Counted from the stretch's first letter, positions 18,373 to 28,729 are shown. The stretch: DNA of 64,000 bases from an uncultured Odoribacter sp. (GCA_900541415.1 UQJP01000007.1:68094-132093), one strand, 5' to 3'. Notes: generated by a model from the letters alone, not told the origin. Numbers and translations: made by a program.

Positions 18373-19167
18373 ATGAGAATATTTATTTGTATGGTCTGTA
18401 TACTGTCCGTGTACAGTTGCGACCTGATTGATTATCACCCATACGATGGCCGGATTAAAGGCGAAAAGGATTTAAATGCCAAAGCTATCGCACAAATCAC
18501 AGAACGGTGCCGGGACAAAGACACGCTGCGTTTTGTGATGATGGGCGACTCTCAGCGGTGGTATGACGAAACGGAAGATTTTGTCAAGGATGTAAATAAC
18601 CGGGACAGTATCGATTTCGTGATACACGGAGGCGACCTGTCGGACTTCGGCTTAAAAAAGGAATTTGAATGGCAACGTTCCATTTTGGGAAAATTAAATG
18701 TTCCCTATGTGGCACTAATCGGTAACCACGACATCATCGGGAACGGGGAGCAGGTATTTAAAAAAATGTACGGCGATCCGAATTTTGCTTTTATCGCCGG
18801 CAATACCAAATTTATTTGCCTGAATACCAATGCCATTGAATACGATTATTCGAATCCGGTTCCCGATTTCAATTTTCTGGCGGAACAACTGAAAGATTCG
18901 GCCTCTCATAGCCGGACGGTAGCCGTGATGCACGCGCCTCCCGGCTCCGAACAGTTCAACAACAACGTAAAGGAGGTTTTCCAATATTACCTGAAAAGGT
19001 TTCCTAACCTGCTTTTTGCCTTGCATGCACACGACCATAGTTTTAAAATCAACGATTATTTTAACGATGGAGTTCTATACTATGGCAGCACTTGCATGAA
19101 AAAAAGAGGATATTATATATTCACGCTGACACCAAACGGTTATACTTATGAAGAAATTTATTTTTAA
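18373..19167 (+). CDS. calcineurin-like metallophosphoesterase lipoprotein
   Basis: A 264-residue envelope phosphoesterase. I chose ATG 18373 because it gives a clean signal peptide ending in a lipobox-like VYSC; a start at 18337 would place 12 polar residues before it. Metal-binding motifs of the calcineurin fold are present in order: MGDSQ, GGDLSD, GNHD, MHAPPG and HAHDH. The first motif has D-x-Q in place of D-x-H, a known variant. The substrate is not predictable. Its 3' end overlaps the next gene by 20 bases, so the two are translationally linked. Confidence 0.85.
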   Translation: MRIFICMVCILSVYSCDLIDYHPYDGRIKGEKDLNAKAIAQITERCRDKDTLRFVMMGDSQRWYDETEDFVKDVNNRDSIDFVIHGGDLSDFGLKKEFEWQRSILGKLNVPYVALIGNHDIIGNGEQVFKKMYGDPNFAFIAGNTKFICLNTNAIEYDYSNPVPDFNFLAEQLKDSASHSRTVAVMHAPPGSEQFNNNVKEVFQYYLKRFPNLLFALHAHDHSFKINDYFNDGVLYYGSTCMKKRGYYIFTLTPNGYTYEEIYF

Positions 19168-19777
19168 AACGATTTGGGTATCGGCCTGTGTCTTTATGAC
19201 CTGTACACTTTCTGCCAAGGGACTATATGAAAGAAGAGTTGAACATTATAAATCACACTGGGAAAAAATAATTCCCCGTTACAGCAAGCTGCAATATGCC
19301 GGATCGATGGGAATGCTCTCATTGGGAACAGGCTGGAATTACGGACGCGATCACTGGGAAACAGATATTTGGCTGGGACTGGTGCCCCGCTACTCCGACC
19401 GACATGCGATGGCGACTTTTACCGTAAAACAACACTATATCCCCTGGAACATTCCTTTGGGGGAAAATTATGCGATTTCACCTTTGCGGTGCGGCTTATA
19501 TATCAACACCCTGCTCGACCGGGACTTTTGGGTGAGAAACCCGGACAAATACCCGAAAGGATATTACACGTTTTCCACCCGTGTCCGCGCCCATGTATTT
19601 GTGGGGCAAAGCGTCACCCGGAATTTGAATAAGGAAAACAGGCTTTGGAAATCGATTTCCGTTTACTACGAGCTCAGCACCTGCGATTTGTACCTGATCA
19701 GCCGTATAACAAACCGCTATTTGCGGGCCAAAGATTATTTAAGCCTGGGATTCGGGATTAAACTTCAAATTTTATAA
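19148..19777 (+). CDS. putative outer-membrane protein paired with phosphatase
   Basis: A 209-residue protein with a signal peptide (~1-24) and alternating aromatic/polar beta-strands (GSMGMLSLGTGWNYG, WETDIWLGLVPRYS, YLSLGFGIKLQIL). It ends in a hydrophobic strand, as small outer-membrane barrels do. It overlaps the phosphatase gene by 20 bases. I recognise this pairing from other Bacteroidetes but not a named family. Function unknown. Confidence 0.65.
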   Translation: MKKFIFKTIWVSACVFMTCTLSAKGLYERRVEHYKSHWEKIIPRYSKLQYAGSMGMLSLGTGWNYGRDHWETDIWLGLVPRYSDRHAMATFTVKQHYIPWNIPLGENYAISPLRCGLYINTLLDRDFWVRNPDKYPKGYYTFSTRVRAHVFVGQSVTRNLNKENRLWKSISVYYELSTCDLYLISRITNRYLRAKDYLSLGFGIKLQIL

Positions 19778-19994
19778 GCCTTCCTCCCTGTCCTCTATCT
19801 TGCTCCTTCCTGCGAAAAGTATTTCCCCGGTAAGGAGCAAAGTTCCCGTCGGCAGCAATCGAGGACAATTGAGTATTTTATAATCCCCTCCCTCCCATTC
19901 GGTTTTCCAGAAATCCCGGAAGGATTCGTTCAGCCGGACTTTTCAGTTCCATGCTTCTTTCCGGCGTTCGTTTTACGGACGAGCCTATAAAGAA
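19778..19994. other. intergenic, no gene seen
   Basis: About 215 bases between the outer-membrane protein gene and the shared terminator. It contains a hairpin with an 8-bp stem TGCTCCTT / AAGGAGCA (19801-19839) and a long loop, but no reading frame I would support. Confidence 0.4.
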
Positions 19995-20024
19995 AACGGG
20001 GGAATCCGTAAAGATTCCCCCGTT
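19995..20024. terminator. bidirectional terminator (19777 gene and rpoC)
   Basis: Perfect 12-bp stem AACGGGGGAATC / GATTCCCCCGTT with a six-base loop. The plus strand continues GGGTTTTATTTTTTC and the minus strand TTCTTTATAG, so it can stop transcripts from both convergent units. It ends the rpoBC operon. Confidence 0.9.
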
Positions 20025-20068
20025 GGGTTTTATTTTTTCTCCGGGTGTAGCCCCGAAGACAATGAGCA

Positions 20069-23000
20069 TCAATGTTTTTCCATTCTCTCCATCTCCTCTT
20101 TCGAACCTACAACCAAACCTCTCAGTTCTTTCATTCCGGTTCCGACAGGGATTAAGTGACCACAGATTACATTTTCTTTCAAACCTTCGAGCGGGTCAAC
20201 CTTACCGTAGATAGCAGCTTCGTTCAGCACTTTCGTTGTTTCCTGGAAGGATGCAGCCGAAATAAAGCTGGAAGTTTGCAAGGCGGCACGGGTGATTCCC
20301 TGTAATACCTGGGCAGATGTTGCAGGCACAGCGTCGCGGGCTTCCACAGTTTTCATATCCCGGCGTTTCAGCTGGGAATTGATGTCGCGAAGCGTACGGG
20401 CAGAAATAATCTGGCCAGCTTTTACACGATCGGAATCTCCGGGCTCCAAAACGACTTTTTTGCCATACATAGCGTCGTTTTCTTCCATAAATTCCAATTT
20501 ATCGACGATCTGATTTTCCAGGAAGCGGGTATCGCCTGAATCCTGAATCAATACCTTACGCATCATTTGGTGAACGATGATTTCGAAGTGCTTATCGTTG
20601 ATCTTCACACCCTGCATACGGTATACGTCCTGAACTTCATTCACGATATATTCCTGCACTTTGATCGGACCTTCGATGTTCAAAATATCGGTCGGCGTAA
20701 TAGCACCGTCAGACAGCGGAGTTCCGGCACGTACATAGTCGTTTTCCTGTACCAATATCTGTTTTGCCAGCGACACCAGGTATTTCTTCACCTCTCCGGC
20801 TTTTGAAGTCACGATGATCTCGCGGTTACCACGTTTGATCTTACCATAAGTAACCTCCCCGTCGATTTCAGAAACCACAGCAGGATTCGACGGGTTACGA
20901 GCTTCGAACAACTCGGTCACACGAGGAAGACCTCCGGTAATATCACCCGCTTTACCAACGGCTCTCGGTATTTTCACGATCGTGCTACCTGCGGTAACCT
21001 GATCGCCTTCTTTCACCACGATGTGAGCACCTACCGGAAGGTTGTAACTTTTGATTACATTTCCTTTGGCATCCTCAATGGTCAAAGCAGGAGCTTTTGT
21101 TTTATCACGGAACTCAACGATCACTTTTTCGCGGAATCCGGTGGTTTCATCCGATTCTTCCTTGTAGGTTTCACCTTCATTCAGGTTTTCCGAACCGATT
21201 TTACCACTGAATTCTGTAATAATAACGGCATTGAACGGGTCCCATTCGCAAAGCAGGTCATTCTTCTTCACTTCCTGTCCGTCTTTCACAAACAATTTGG
21301 CTCCATAAGGAATGTTGTTGGAAATCAGAACAATATTTGTGTTTTTGTCCACAATACGAAGTTCGGTCAAACGTCCCACCACAACATCGCATTTCTGACC
21401 GTTGTCCTGGGTATATTCAACGGAACGAAGTTCCTCGAATTCCACATAACCGTCATATTTGGCCTTCAATGAGTTTTCACTGGAAATGTTACCAGCGGTA
21501 CCACCCACGTGGAATGTTCTCAAAGTCAGCTGAGTACCCGGCTCACCGATAGACTGTGCCGCAATAGTTCCAACCGCTTCACCCAACTGCACCAGTTTTC
21601 CGGTAGCCAGGTTACGGCCATAACATTTCGAACAAACTCCTTTTTTCGATTCACAAGTCAGTACGGAACGTACTTCCACGCGTTCGATCGGTGATTTTTC
21701 GATAGCATCGGCAATTTCTTCTGTAATTTCTTCGCCCGATTTAACCAAAATTTCATTGGTGTGCGGGTGAATAATATCGTGAACGGATACACGTCCTAAA
21801 ATTCTTTCGTACAAAGAAGATACGATTTCTTCGTTATTCTTGATCGCCGCAATGGTAACTCCGCGCAATGTACCGCAATCCTCTTCGGTAATGGTAATAT
21901 CATTGGCAACGTCCACCAGACGACGGGTCAGATAACCGGCATCGGCAGTTTTCAACGCAGTATCGGCCAAACCTTTACGGGCACCGTGGGTTGAAATAAA
22001 GTATTCCAATACCGACAAGCCTTCTTTGAAGTTCGCCAAAATCGGATTTTCAATAATCTGGCCGCCTGTCGCTCCGGATTTCTGAGGTTTTGCCATCAAT
22101 CCACGCATACCGCCCAACTGGCGAATCTGTTCCCGGGAACCACGGGCTCCGGAGTCAAGCATCATATAGATAGAGTTGAAGCCTTGCTTATCGGCGATCA
22201 ACTGTTTCATCAGGGTATTGGTCAGATTAGCGTTTACGTGTGTCCAAATATCAATAATCTGGTTATAACGCTCGTTATTGGTAATGAATCCCATGTTATA
22301 GTTCGCCATCACCTCTTCCACCTGATTGTAACCGTCTTTCAGCAATTCGTCTTTTTCTGCCGGGATGATAACGTCCTCCAAATTGAACGACAATCCACCC
22401 TCGAAAGCCTTACGGTAACCGAGGTCTTTAATATCGTCCAGGAATTTGGCCGTCACATCGACACCGCATCTCTTGAACACATCACCGATAATATCCCTCA
22501 AAGCCTTCTTCGTGATCAGGGTATTGATATACGGGAAATTTTTCGGGGTAAACTGGTTCAGGATCACACGTCCCACCGTGGTTTCAACCATGTGGAAAAC
22601 AGGATTGCCATCCTTGTCAATATCATGTATTTTTACATGCACGGTAGCATGCAAATCAACAGCTTTTTCATTTAAGGCAATGATTACTTCTTCCGCAGAA
22701 TAGAAACGCAACCCTTCTCCTTTCGCACCTTTTTTCGGCTTGGTGATGTAATACAATCCCAAAACCATATCCTGTGAAGGCACAGTAATAGGCGCACCGT
22801 TAGCCGGGTTCAGGATGTTGTGCGCACACAGCATCAAAATCTGGGCTTCCAGCACCGCTTCGTTACCTAACGGTAAATGCACAGCCATCTGGTCACCGTC
22901 GAAGTCGGCGTTAAATCCGGTACAAGCCAGCGGGTGCAAACGGATAGCCTTACCTTCGATCAATTTCGGCTGGAATGCCTGGATACCCAAACGGTGCAAG

Positions 23001-24325
23001 GTCGGGGCACGGTTCAATAACACCGGATGACCTTTCAGCACGTTTTCCAAAATATCCCAAACCACCGGGTCACGACGGTCTACGATTTTCTTCGCACTCT
23101 TCACCGTTTTTACGATACCACGTTCGATCAGCTTACGGATGATAAACGGCATGTAAAGCTCGGCAGCCATATCTTTCGGAAGACCGCATTCGTGCATTTT
23201 CAAGTCCGGGCCGACAACGATAACCGAACGGGCAGAATAATCGACACGCTTACCCAAAAGGTTCTGACGGAAACGTCCCTGTTTACCTTTCAAGCTGTCG
23301 GACAGAGATTTCAACGGACGATTGTTTTCGATCTTCACCGCATTCGATTTACGGGAATTGTCGAACAACGAATCCACAGCTTCCTGCAACATACGTTTTT
23401 CATTTCGTAAAATTACATCCGGAGCTTTGATCTCGATCAGTCGTTTCAGACGGTTATTTCTGATAATCACCCTTCTATACAAATCGTTCAGGTCGGAAGT
23501 TGCAAAACGTCCTCCGTCCAGCGGTACCAACGGACGCAATTCCGGCGGAATAACGGCCAACACCTTCACGATCATCCATTCAGGCTTGTTTACCTCTTTA
23601 CTTTCACGGAAAGCTTCCACTACCTGCAAACGCTTCAAAGCCTCGTTTTTACGCTGCTGTGAAGTTTCCGTATTTGCTTTGTGGCGCAAATCATAAGACA
23701 GGTCGTCCAGATTGATGCGTTCCAGCAACATCTGGATAGCTTCCGCTCCCATCTTAGCAATAAATTTGTTGGGATCGTCGTCGTCCAGATGCTGATTGTC
23801 TACCGGCAAAGCATCTATAATATCCAGGTATTCTTCTTCAGTCAGGAAATCCAATTCTGCAATTCCCTTTTCTGCCATGATACCCGGCTGAACAACAACA
23901 TATCTTTCGTAATAGATTACGGCATCTAATTTTTTGGAAGGCAATCCCAATAAATAACCGATTTTATTCGGCAGGGATTTGAAATACCAGATGTGAGCCA
24001 CCGGAACAACTAACTGGATATGTCCCATACGTTCGCGGCGCACCTTCTTCTCGGTCACTTCCACACCACAACGGTCACAAACAATTCCTTTATAACGGAT
24101 GCGTTTGTATTTTCCGCAATGGCATTCATAATCTTTTACCGGACCGAAAATCCTTTCGCAGAACAAACCGTCGCGTTCCGGCTTGTAGGTACGGTAATTG
24201 ATTGTTTCCGGCTTCAGCACCTGACCGCTGGAATGTTCCAGGATTTCTTCGGGAGATGCCAAACCGATCGCTATTTTTGTAAAGCTTTTGGGCTTATTTG
24301 CATTATTGTCTTTTCTAAAAGCCAT
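20069..24325 (-). CDS. rpoC: DNA-directed RNA polymerase subunit beta'
   Basis: Catalytic largest subunit of RNA polymerase. The 1418-residue frame has the N-terminal zinc ribbon (CHCGKY...CDRCG), the active-site Mg motif NADFDGDQM, the bridge-helix/trigger-loop region and the second zinc site CESKKGVCSKCYG. Length is normal for Bacteroidetes. It is the last gene of the rpl-rpoBC operon, 72 bases after rpoB with a hairpin in the gap, and is followed by a bidirectional terminator. Confidence 0.99.
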   Translation of the reverse strand: MAFRKDNNANKPKSFTKIAIGLASPEEILEHSSGQVLKPETINYRTYKPERDGLFCERIFGPVKDYECHCGKYKRIRYKGIVCDRCGVEVTEKKVRRERMGHIQLVVPVAHIWYFKSLPNKIGYLLGLPSKKLDAVIYYERYVVVQPGIMAEKGIAELDFLTEEEYLDIIDALPVDNQHLDDDDPNKFIAKMGAEAIQMLLERINLDDLSYDLRHKANTETSQQRKNEALKRLQVVEAFRESKEVNKPEWMIVKVLAVIPPELRPLVPLDGGRFATSDLNDLYRRVIIRNNRLKRLIEIKAPDVILRNEKRMLQEAVDSLFDNSRKSNAVKIENNRPLKSLSDSLKGKQGRFRQNLLGKRVDYSARSVIVVGPDLKMHECGLPKDMAAELYMPFIIRKLIERGIVKTVKSAKKIVDRRDPVVWDILENVLKGHPVLLNRAPTLHRLGIQAFQPKLIEGKAIRLHPLACTGFNADFDGDQMAVHLPLGNEAVLEAQILMLCAHNILNPANGAPITVPSQDMVLGLYYITKPKKGAKGEGLRFYSAEEVIIALNEKAVDLHATVHVKIHDIDKDGNPVFHMVETTVGRVILNQFTPKNFPYINTLITKKALRDIIGDVFKRCGVDVTAKFLDDIKDLGYRKAFEGGLSFNLEDVIIPAEKDELLKDGYNQVEEVMANYNMGFITNNERYNQIIDIWTHVNANLTNTLMKQLIADKQGFNSIYMMLDSGARGSREQIRQLGGMRGLMAKPQKSGATGGQIIENPILANFKEGLSVLEYFISTHGARKGLADTALKTADAGYLTRRLVDVANDITITEEDCGTLRGVTIAAIKNNEEIVSSLYERILGRVSVHDIIHPHTNEILVKSGEEITEEIADAIEKSPIERVEVRSVLTCESKKGVCSKCYGRNLATGKLVQLGEAVGTIAAQSIGEPGTQLTLRTFHVGGTAGNISSENSLKAKYDGYVEFEELRSVEYTQDNGQKCDVVVGRLTELRIVDKNTNIVLISNNIPYGAKLFVKDGQEVKKNDLLCEWDPFNAVIITEFSGKIGSENLNEGETYKEESDETTGFREKVIVEFRDKTKAPALTIEDAKGNVIKSYNLPVGAHIVVKEGDQVTAGSTIVKIPRAVGKAGDITGGLPRVTELFEARNPSNPAVVSEIDGEVTYGKIKRGNREIIVTSKAGEVKKYLVSLAKQILVQENDYVRAGTPLSDGAITPTDILNIEGPIKVQEYIVNEVQDVYRMQGVKINDKHFEIIVHQMMRKVLIQDSGDTRFLENQIVDKLEFMEENDAMYGKKVVLEPGDSDRVKAGQIISARTLRDINSQLKRRDMKTVEARDAVPATSAQVLQGITRAALQTSSFISAASFQETTKVLNEAAIYGKVDPLEGLKENVICGHLIPVGTGMKELRGLVVGSKEEMERMEKH

Positions 24326-24342
24326 AGTAACTCCGTTAATTT

Positions 24343-24391
24343 AAAGTGGAAAGCAGAAGTAACTTCTTTTCGTTACTCCGGCTTTCACTTT
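24343..24391 (-). other. rpoB-rpoC intercistronic hairpin
   Basis: The 72-base gap can fold into an extended hairpin: AAAGTG-G-AAAGC pairs with GCTTT-CACTTT and, further in, AGTAAC pairs with GTTACT. There is no T-tract, so it looks like an mRNA processing or stability element, not a terminator. Confidence 0.5.
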
Positions 24392-24397
24392 TGATAT

Positions 24398-27300
24398 TTA
24401 TATCAAATTTACGCTAAGACCAAGTCCTCTCAACTCATGTAGCAACACGTTGAAAGATTCCGGTAATCCCGGTGTAGGCATAGGCTCGCCTTTCACGATA
24501 TGCTCGTAAGTTTTGGTACGGCCCATTACGTCATCTGATTTCACTGTCAGAATTTCCTGCAAGATATGAGCAGCTCCGAAAGCTTCCAGAGCCCAAACCT
24601 CCATCTCACCAAAACGCTGTCCACCGAACTGTGCTTTACCTCCTAAAGGCTGCTGGGTGATCAAAGAGTACGGTCCGATAGAACGGGCGTGCATCTTATC
24701 GTCAACCATGTGCCCCAGTTTCAACATATAGGTAACCCCTACGGTTGCCGGCTGGTCGAAACGGTCTCCGGTACCTCCGTCATACAGATAAGTGGTACCG
24801 TAACGAGGAACTCCTGCTTTATCCGTATAGTCATTGATCTCGTCCAAAGTAGCACCGTCGAAAATCGGGGTGGCGAACTTGATTCCGAGTTCTTTTCCGG
24901 CCCAGCCCAATACAGCTTCGAACACCTGTCCGAGGTTCATACGGGAAGGTACACCCAACGGGTTCAAACAAATATCCACGGGGGTTCCGTCTGCCAGGAA
25001 CGGCATATCTTCCACCCTTACCACCCGGGAAACGATACCTTTGTTACCGTGACGTCCGGCCATCTTATCACCGATTTGCAATTTACGTTTCTTAGCCACG
25101 TAAACCTTAGCCATCTTGATGATTCCGGAAGGCAGCTCGTCACCGACGGTAGCGTTGTATTTGCGGCGTTTCATCTGTCCTTCGATCTCCTTGTATTTGA
25201 TTACATAGTTATGTAACAAATCACGGATCATATCGTTTTTCTGCTTGTCGGTCGTCCACTTGTTCGGGTTCACTTCAAGCATATTCAGGTTCTGCAACGT
25301 CTTCAAAGTGAATTTCACGCCTTTCGGGATCACGTCTTCATTCAGATAGTTCTTCACGCCCTGGGAAGTCTTCCCGTTGGTCAGTTCGAACAACTTATCG
25401 ATCAATAAAGAAGTTAAATCGCCTACGCTACGTTCAAATTGCTCGTCGATCTCTGCAAGGATGGTTTTACCGGCAGCTTTCGATTTCCGGTCACCGATGG
25501 TACGCTGGAACAATTTTTTGTCGATAATCACACCTTTCAGCGAAGGAGAAGCCTTCAAAGAAGCATCTTTCACATCCCCGGCCTTGTCACCGAAAATGGC
25601 ACGCAACAATTTTTCTTCCGGACTCGGATCTGATTCCCCTTTCGGAGTGATCTTACCGATCAGGATGTCGCCCGGCTGAACCCGTGCACCGATACGGATG
25701 ATACCGTTTTCGTCCAGGTCTTTCGTTGCATCTTCGCTTACGTTAGGAATATCGGCGGTCAGCTCTTCCAGTCCGCGTTTGGTTTCACGCACTTCCAAAG
25801 AATATTCGTCCACATGCACCGAAGTAAATACATCGTTGCGCACGATATTTTCAGAAATTACGATAGCATCCTCATAGTTGTAACCTTTCCAGGGCATATA
25901 CGCCACTTTCAGGTTGCGTCCCAATGCCAGTTCGCCGTCTTCCGAAGAATAACCTTCTGTCAATATCTGGCCTTCTTCCACACGCTGTCCCTTCTTCACG
26001 ATCGGACGTAACGTCATGGTTGTACTCTGGTTGGTACGTTTGTATTTCGGCAGAAGATACTCTTTCGTATCGCCGTCGAAGCTCACGAAACGTTCTTCTT
26101 CTGTCTGGTCGTATTTAATCACGATACGGCGTCCGTCCACGAAATCGATCACTCCGGGACCTTCTGCCACCACCTGTGTACGGGAATCCTTGATTAGGTT
26201 ACCTTCCAAACCCGTACCCACAATCGGGGCCTGCGGTTTGATAATAGGCACAGCCTGGCGCATCATGTTCGATCCCATCAAAGCACGGTTGGCATCATCG
26301 TGTTCCAGGAAGGGAATCAGCGAAGCCGCGATAGAAGCAATCTGGTTCGGGGCAACGTCGATCAAATCGATCTTCTCAACCTCTTCCACAGGGAAATCAC
26401 CGTCTTTACGCGATTTAGCCCTTTTATTTACAAAATGCCCGTCATCACCTACTTTGGCGTTAGCCTGTGCAATCACCAATCCTTCTTCTTCTTCAGCGGA
26501 AAGGTATTTCACCCCTTCAGCACCCAGGTCGACCACGGCGTTTTCAACTTTCCGGTAAGGAGTTTCAATAAATCCGAGATTATTGATCTTCGCATATACG
26601 CAAAGTGAAGAAATCAAACCGATATTCGGTCCTTCCGGCGTTTCAATCGGACACAAACGTCCATAGTGGGTATAGTGAACGTCACGCACCTCAAATCCGG
26701 CACGATCACGTGACAAACCACCAGGTCCGAGGGCAGACATACGCCGTTTGTGGGTAATCTCTGCCAGAGGGTTCGTCTGGTCCATAAACTGTGACAGGGC
26801 ATTCGTTCCGAAGAATGAATTAATCACAGACGACAGGATTTTGGAATTAATCAGGTCTACCGGAGTAAACACCTCATTATCCCTCACATTCATCCGTTCG
26901 CGGATCGTACGGGCCATACGGGCCAATCCGACACCGAACTGATTATATAATTGTTCGCCTACGGTACGTACGCGACGATTACTCAAGTGGTCGATATCAT
27001 CCACATCTGTCTTCGCATTCAGCAATTTGATCAGATATTTGATAATTTCGATCATATCTTCTTTGGTAAGCACTCTCACCGAAGGATCGGTGGTCAGCCC
27101 GAGCTTTTTATTCAGCTTGTAACGTCCCACATCTCCCAAGTCATAACGCTTGTCTGAGAAGAACAATTTATCGATAACATCCCGTGCGGTTGCTTCGTCT
27201 GGCGGTTCAGAACTACGCAACTGTCGGTAGATGTGCATCACTGCTTCTTTTTCCGAGTTACACGGGTCCTTCTGCAGTGTATTATAAATAATGGCGTAAT

Positions 27301-28210
27301 CCGCCAGATTTTGTTTTTCCTTGTGCAGCAAAATCGTCTTTGTTCCAGAATCGACGATTGCATCTATGTGTTCATTTTCCAGAACAGTCTCACGATCCAC
27401 AATGATTTCGTTACGTTCGATAGAAACTACCTCTCCGGTATCTTCATCCACGAAATCTTCCACCCAGGTCTTCAAAACACGAGCAGCCAAACGTCTGCCA
27501 ACGACTTTTTTCAATCCAGATTTGGAAACGTTTATTTCATCTGCCAGCCCGAATATTTCAAGAATATCCTTATCCGTCTCAAAGCCAATCGCACGCAAAA
27601 GAGTGGTTACAGGTAACTTCTTCTTACGGTCGATATAGGCATACATCACATTGTTGATGTCTGTTGCAAACTCTATCCACGAGCCTTTGAACGGAATAAT
27701 TCTGGCAGAATAAAGCTTGGTACCATTCGCATGAACACTTTGGCCGAAAAACACACCCGGAGATCTATGCAACTGCGACACGATCACACGCTCGGCACCA
27801 TTGATCACAAAAGTACCTTTGGGGGTCATATAGGGAACATTTCCCAGATAAACATCTTCAATCACTGTATCGAAATCCTCATGTTCGGGATCGGTACAAT
27901 ATAACTTCAGTTTAGCCTTCAACGGCGCACCGTAAGTCAGTCCCTGCTCCAAACACTCGTCAATCGTGTAGCGGGGCGGGTCGATGAAGTAGTCCAAAAA
28001 TTCCAGGACAAAATTGTTCCGGGTGTCGGTGATCGGAAAGTTCTCCTTAAAAACAGTGTAAAGGCCTTCGTTTTTTCTGTTTTCAGGCGTCGTACCCAAT
28101 TGAAAAAAGTCCTTGAATGACTTTAATTGTATCTCAAGAAAATCAGGATATTCCAACTGATTTTTTATGGATGCAAAGCTTATTCTTTTGTTTGAATTAT
28201 TTGAAGACAT
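24398..28210 (-). CDS. rpoB: DNA-directed RNA polymerase subunit beta
   Basis: 1270-residue beta subunit. The rifampicin cluster reads FGTNALSQFMDQTNPLAEITHKRRMSALGP. Positions equivalent to E. coli Q513, D516, H526 and S531 are wild type, so no classical rifampicin-resistance change is visible; the A, N and M substitutions look lineage-specific. HGNKG and the C-terminal clamp region are intact. It follows rplL after a 95-base gap holding a 13-bp perfect hairpin. Confidence 0.99.
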   Translation of the reverse strand: MSSNNSNKRISFASIKNQLEYPDFLEIQLKSFKDFFQLGTTPENRKNEGLYTVFKENFPITDTRNNFVLEFLDYFIDPPRYTIDECLEQGLTYGAPLKAKLKLYCTDPEHEDFDTVIEDVYLGNVPYMTPKGTFVINGAERVIVSQLHRSPGVFFGQSVHANGTKLYSARIIPFKGSWIEFATDINNVMYAYIDRKKKLPVTTLLRAIGFETDKDILEIFGLADEINVSKSGLKKVVGRRLAARVLKTWVEDFVDEDTGEVVSIERNEIIVDRETVLENEHIDAIVDSGTKTILLHKEKQNLADYAIIYNTLQKDPCNSEKEAVMHIYRQLRSSEPPDEATARDVIDKLFFSDKRYDLGDVGRYKLNKKLGLTTDPSVRVLTKEDMIEIIKYLIKLLNAKTDVDDIDHLSNRRVRTVGEQLYNQFGVGLARMARTIRERMNVRDNEVFTPVDLINSKILSSVINSFFGTNALSQFMDQTNPLAEITHKRRMSALGPGGLSRDRAGFEVRDVHYTHYGRLCPIETPEGPNIGLISSLCVYAKINNLGFIETPYRKVENAVVDLGAEGVKYLSAEEEEGLVIAQANAKVGDDGHFVNKRAKSRKDGDFPVEEVEKIDLIDVAPNQIASIAASLIPFLEHDDANRALMGSNMMRQAVPIIKPQAPIVGTGLEGNLIKDSRTQVVAEGPGVIDFVDGRRIVIKYDQTEEERFVSFDGDTKEYLLPKYKRTNQSTTMTLRPIVKKGQRVEEGQILTEGYSSEDGELALGRNLKVAYMPWKGYNYEDAIVISENIVRNDVFTSVHVDEYSLEVRETKRGLEELTADIPNVSEDATKDLDENGIIRIGARVQPGDILIGKITPKGESDPSPEEKLLRAIFGDKAGDVKDASLKASPSLKGVIIDKKLFQRTIGDRKSKAAGKTILAEIDEQFERSVGDLTSLLIDKLFELTNGKTSQGVKNYLNEDVIPKGVKFTLKTLQNLNMLEVNPNKWTTDKQKNDMIRDLLHNYVIKYKEIEGQMKRRKYNATVGDELPSGIIKMAKVYVAKKRKLQIGDKMAGRHGNKGIVSRVVRVEDMPFLADGTPVDICLNPLGVPSRMNLGQVFEAVLGWAGKELGIKFATPIFDGATLDEINDYTDKAGVPRYGTTYLYDGGTGDRFDQPATVGVTYMLKLGHMVDDKMHARSIGPYSLITQQPLGGKAQFGGQRFGEMEVWALEAFGAAHILQEILTVKSDDVMGRTKTYEHIVKGEPMPTPGLPESFNVLLHELRGLGLSVNLI

Positions 28211-28251
28211 CTATTAATTTTTTGGAACCTAAACAATAATAACAACAAAAT

Positions 28252-28279
28252 GGTTTAGAGTCAAAATTGACTCTAAACC
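28252..28279 (-). other. rplL-rpoB intercistronic hairpin (possible attenuator)
   Basis: Perfect 13-bp inverted repeat GGTTTAGAGTCAA / TTGACTCTAAACC with a two-base loop, 27 bases past the rplL stop. On the minus strand it is followed by ATTTTGTTG. E. coli has a partial attenuator and an RNase III site at the same place; this may play the same role. Confidence 0.65.
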
Positions 28280-28305
28280 GTTAAAACCCAAAGGGGTTCT
28301 ATAAC

Positions 28306-28680
28306 TTATTTAAGTTCAACTTCAGCTCCTGCTTCTTCCAGTTGAGCTTTTAATTGTGCAGCTTCTTCTTTAGAAACTTTTTCTTTCAAAGGAGCCGGAG
28401 CTTTGTCAACCAGTTCTTTTGCTTCTTTCAGTCCAAGACCAGTCAGCTCTTTCACCAATTTCACAACGCCTAATTTAGCAGCACCACCTGATTTCAGGAT
28501 TACGTCGAACTCTGTTTGTTCAGCAGCAGCAGCAGCACCAGCAGCAGCCGGAGCAGCTACAACAGCAGCAGCAGCTGCAGGTTCGATTCCGTACTCATCT
28601 TTTAAGATGTCAGCTAACTCTTTTACGTCCTTTACAGTCAAGTTTACTAATTCTTCTGCAAGTTTTTTCAAATCTGCCAT
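28306..28680 (-). CDS. rplL: 50S ribosomal protein L7/L12
   Basis: 124-residue stalk protein: N-terminal dimerisation helices (ADLKKLAEELVNLTVKDVKEL), an Ala-rich hinge (~34-55), and the C-terminal factor-binding domain with KLGVVKLVKELTGLGLKEAKELVD. It is 50 bases after rplJ in the ribosomal-RNA polymerase operon. Confidence 0.98.
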   Translation of the reverse strand: MADLKKLAEELVNLTVKDVKELADILKDEYGIEPAAAAAVVAAPAAAGAAAAAEQTEFDVILKSGGAAKLGVVKLVKELTGLGLKEAKELVDKAPAPLKEKVSKEEAAQLKAQLEEAGAEVELK

Positions 28681-28729
28681 TTCAATAATTATTTAAATAG
28701 TTTTTTACTCTTGATAATAATAAGATAAA

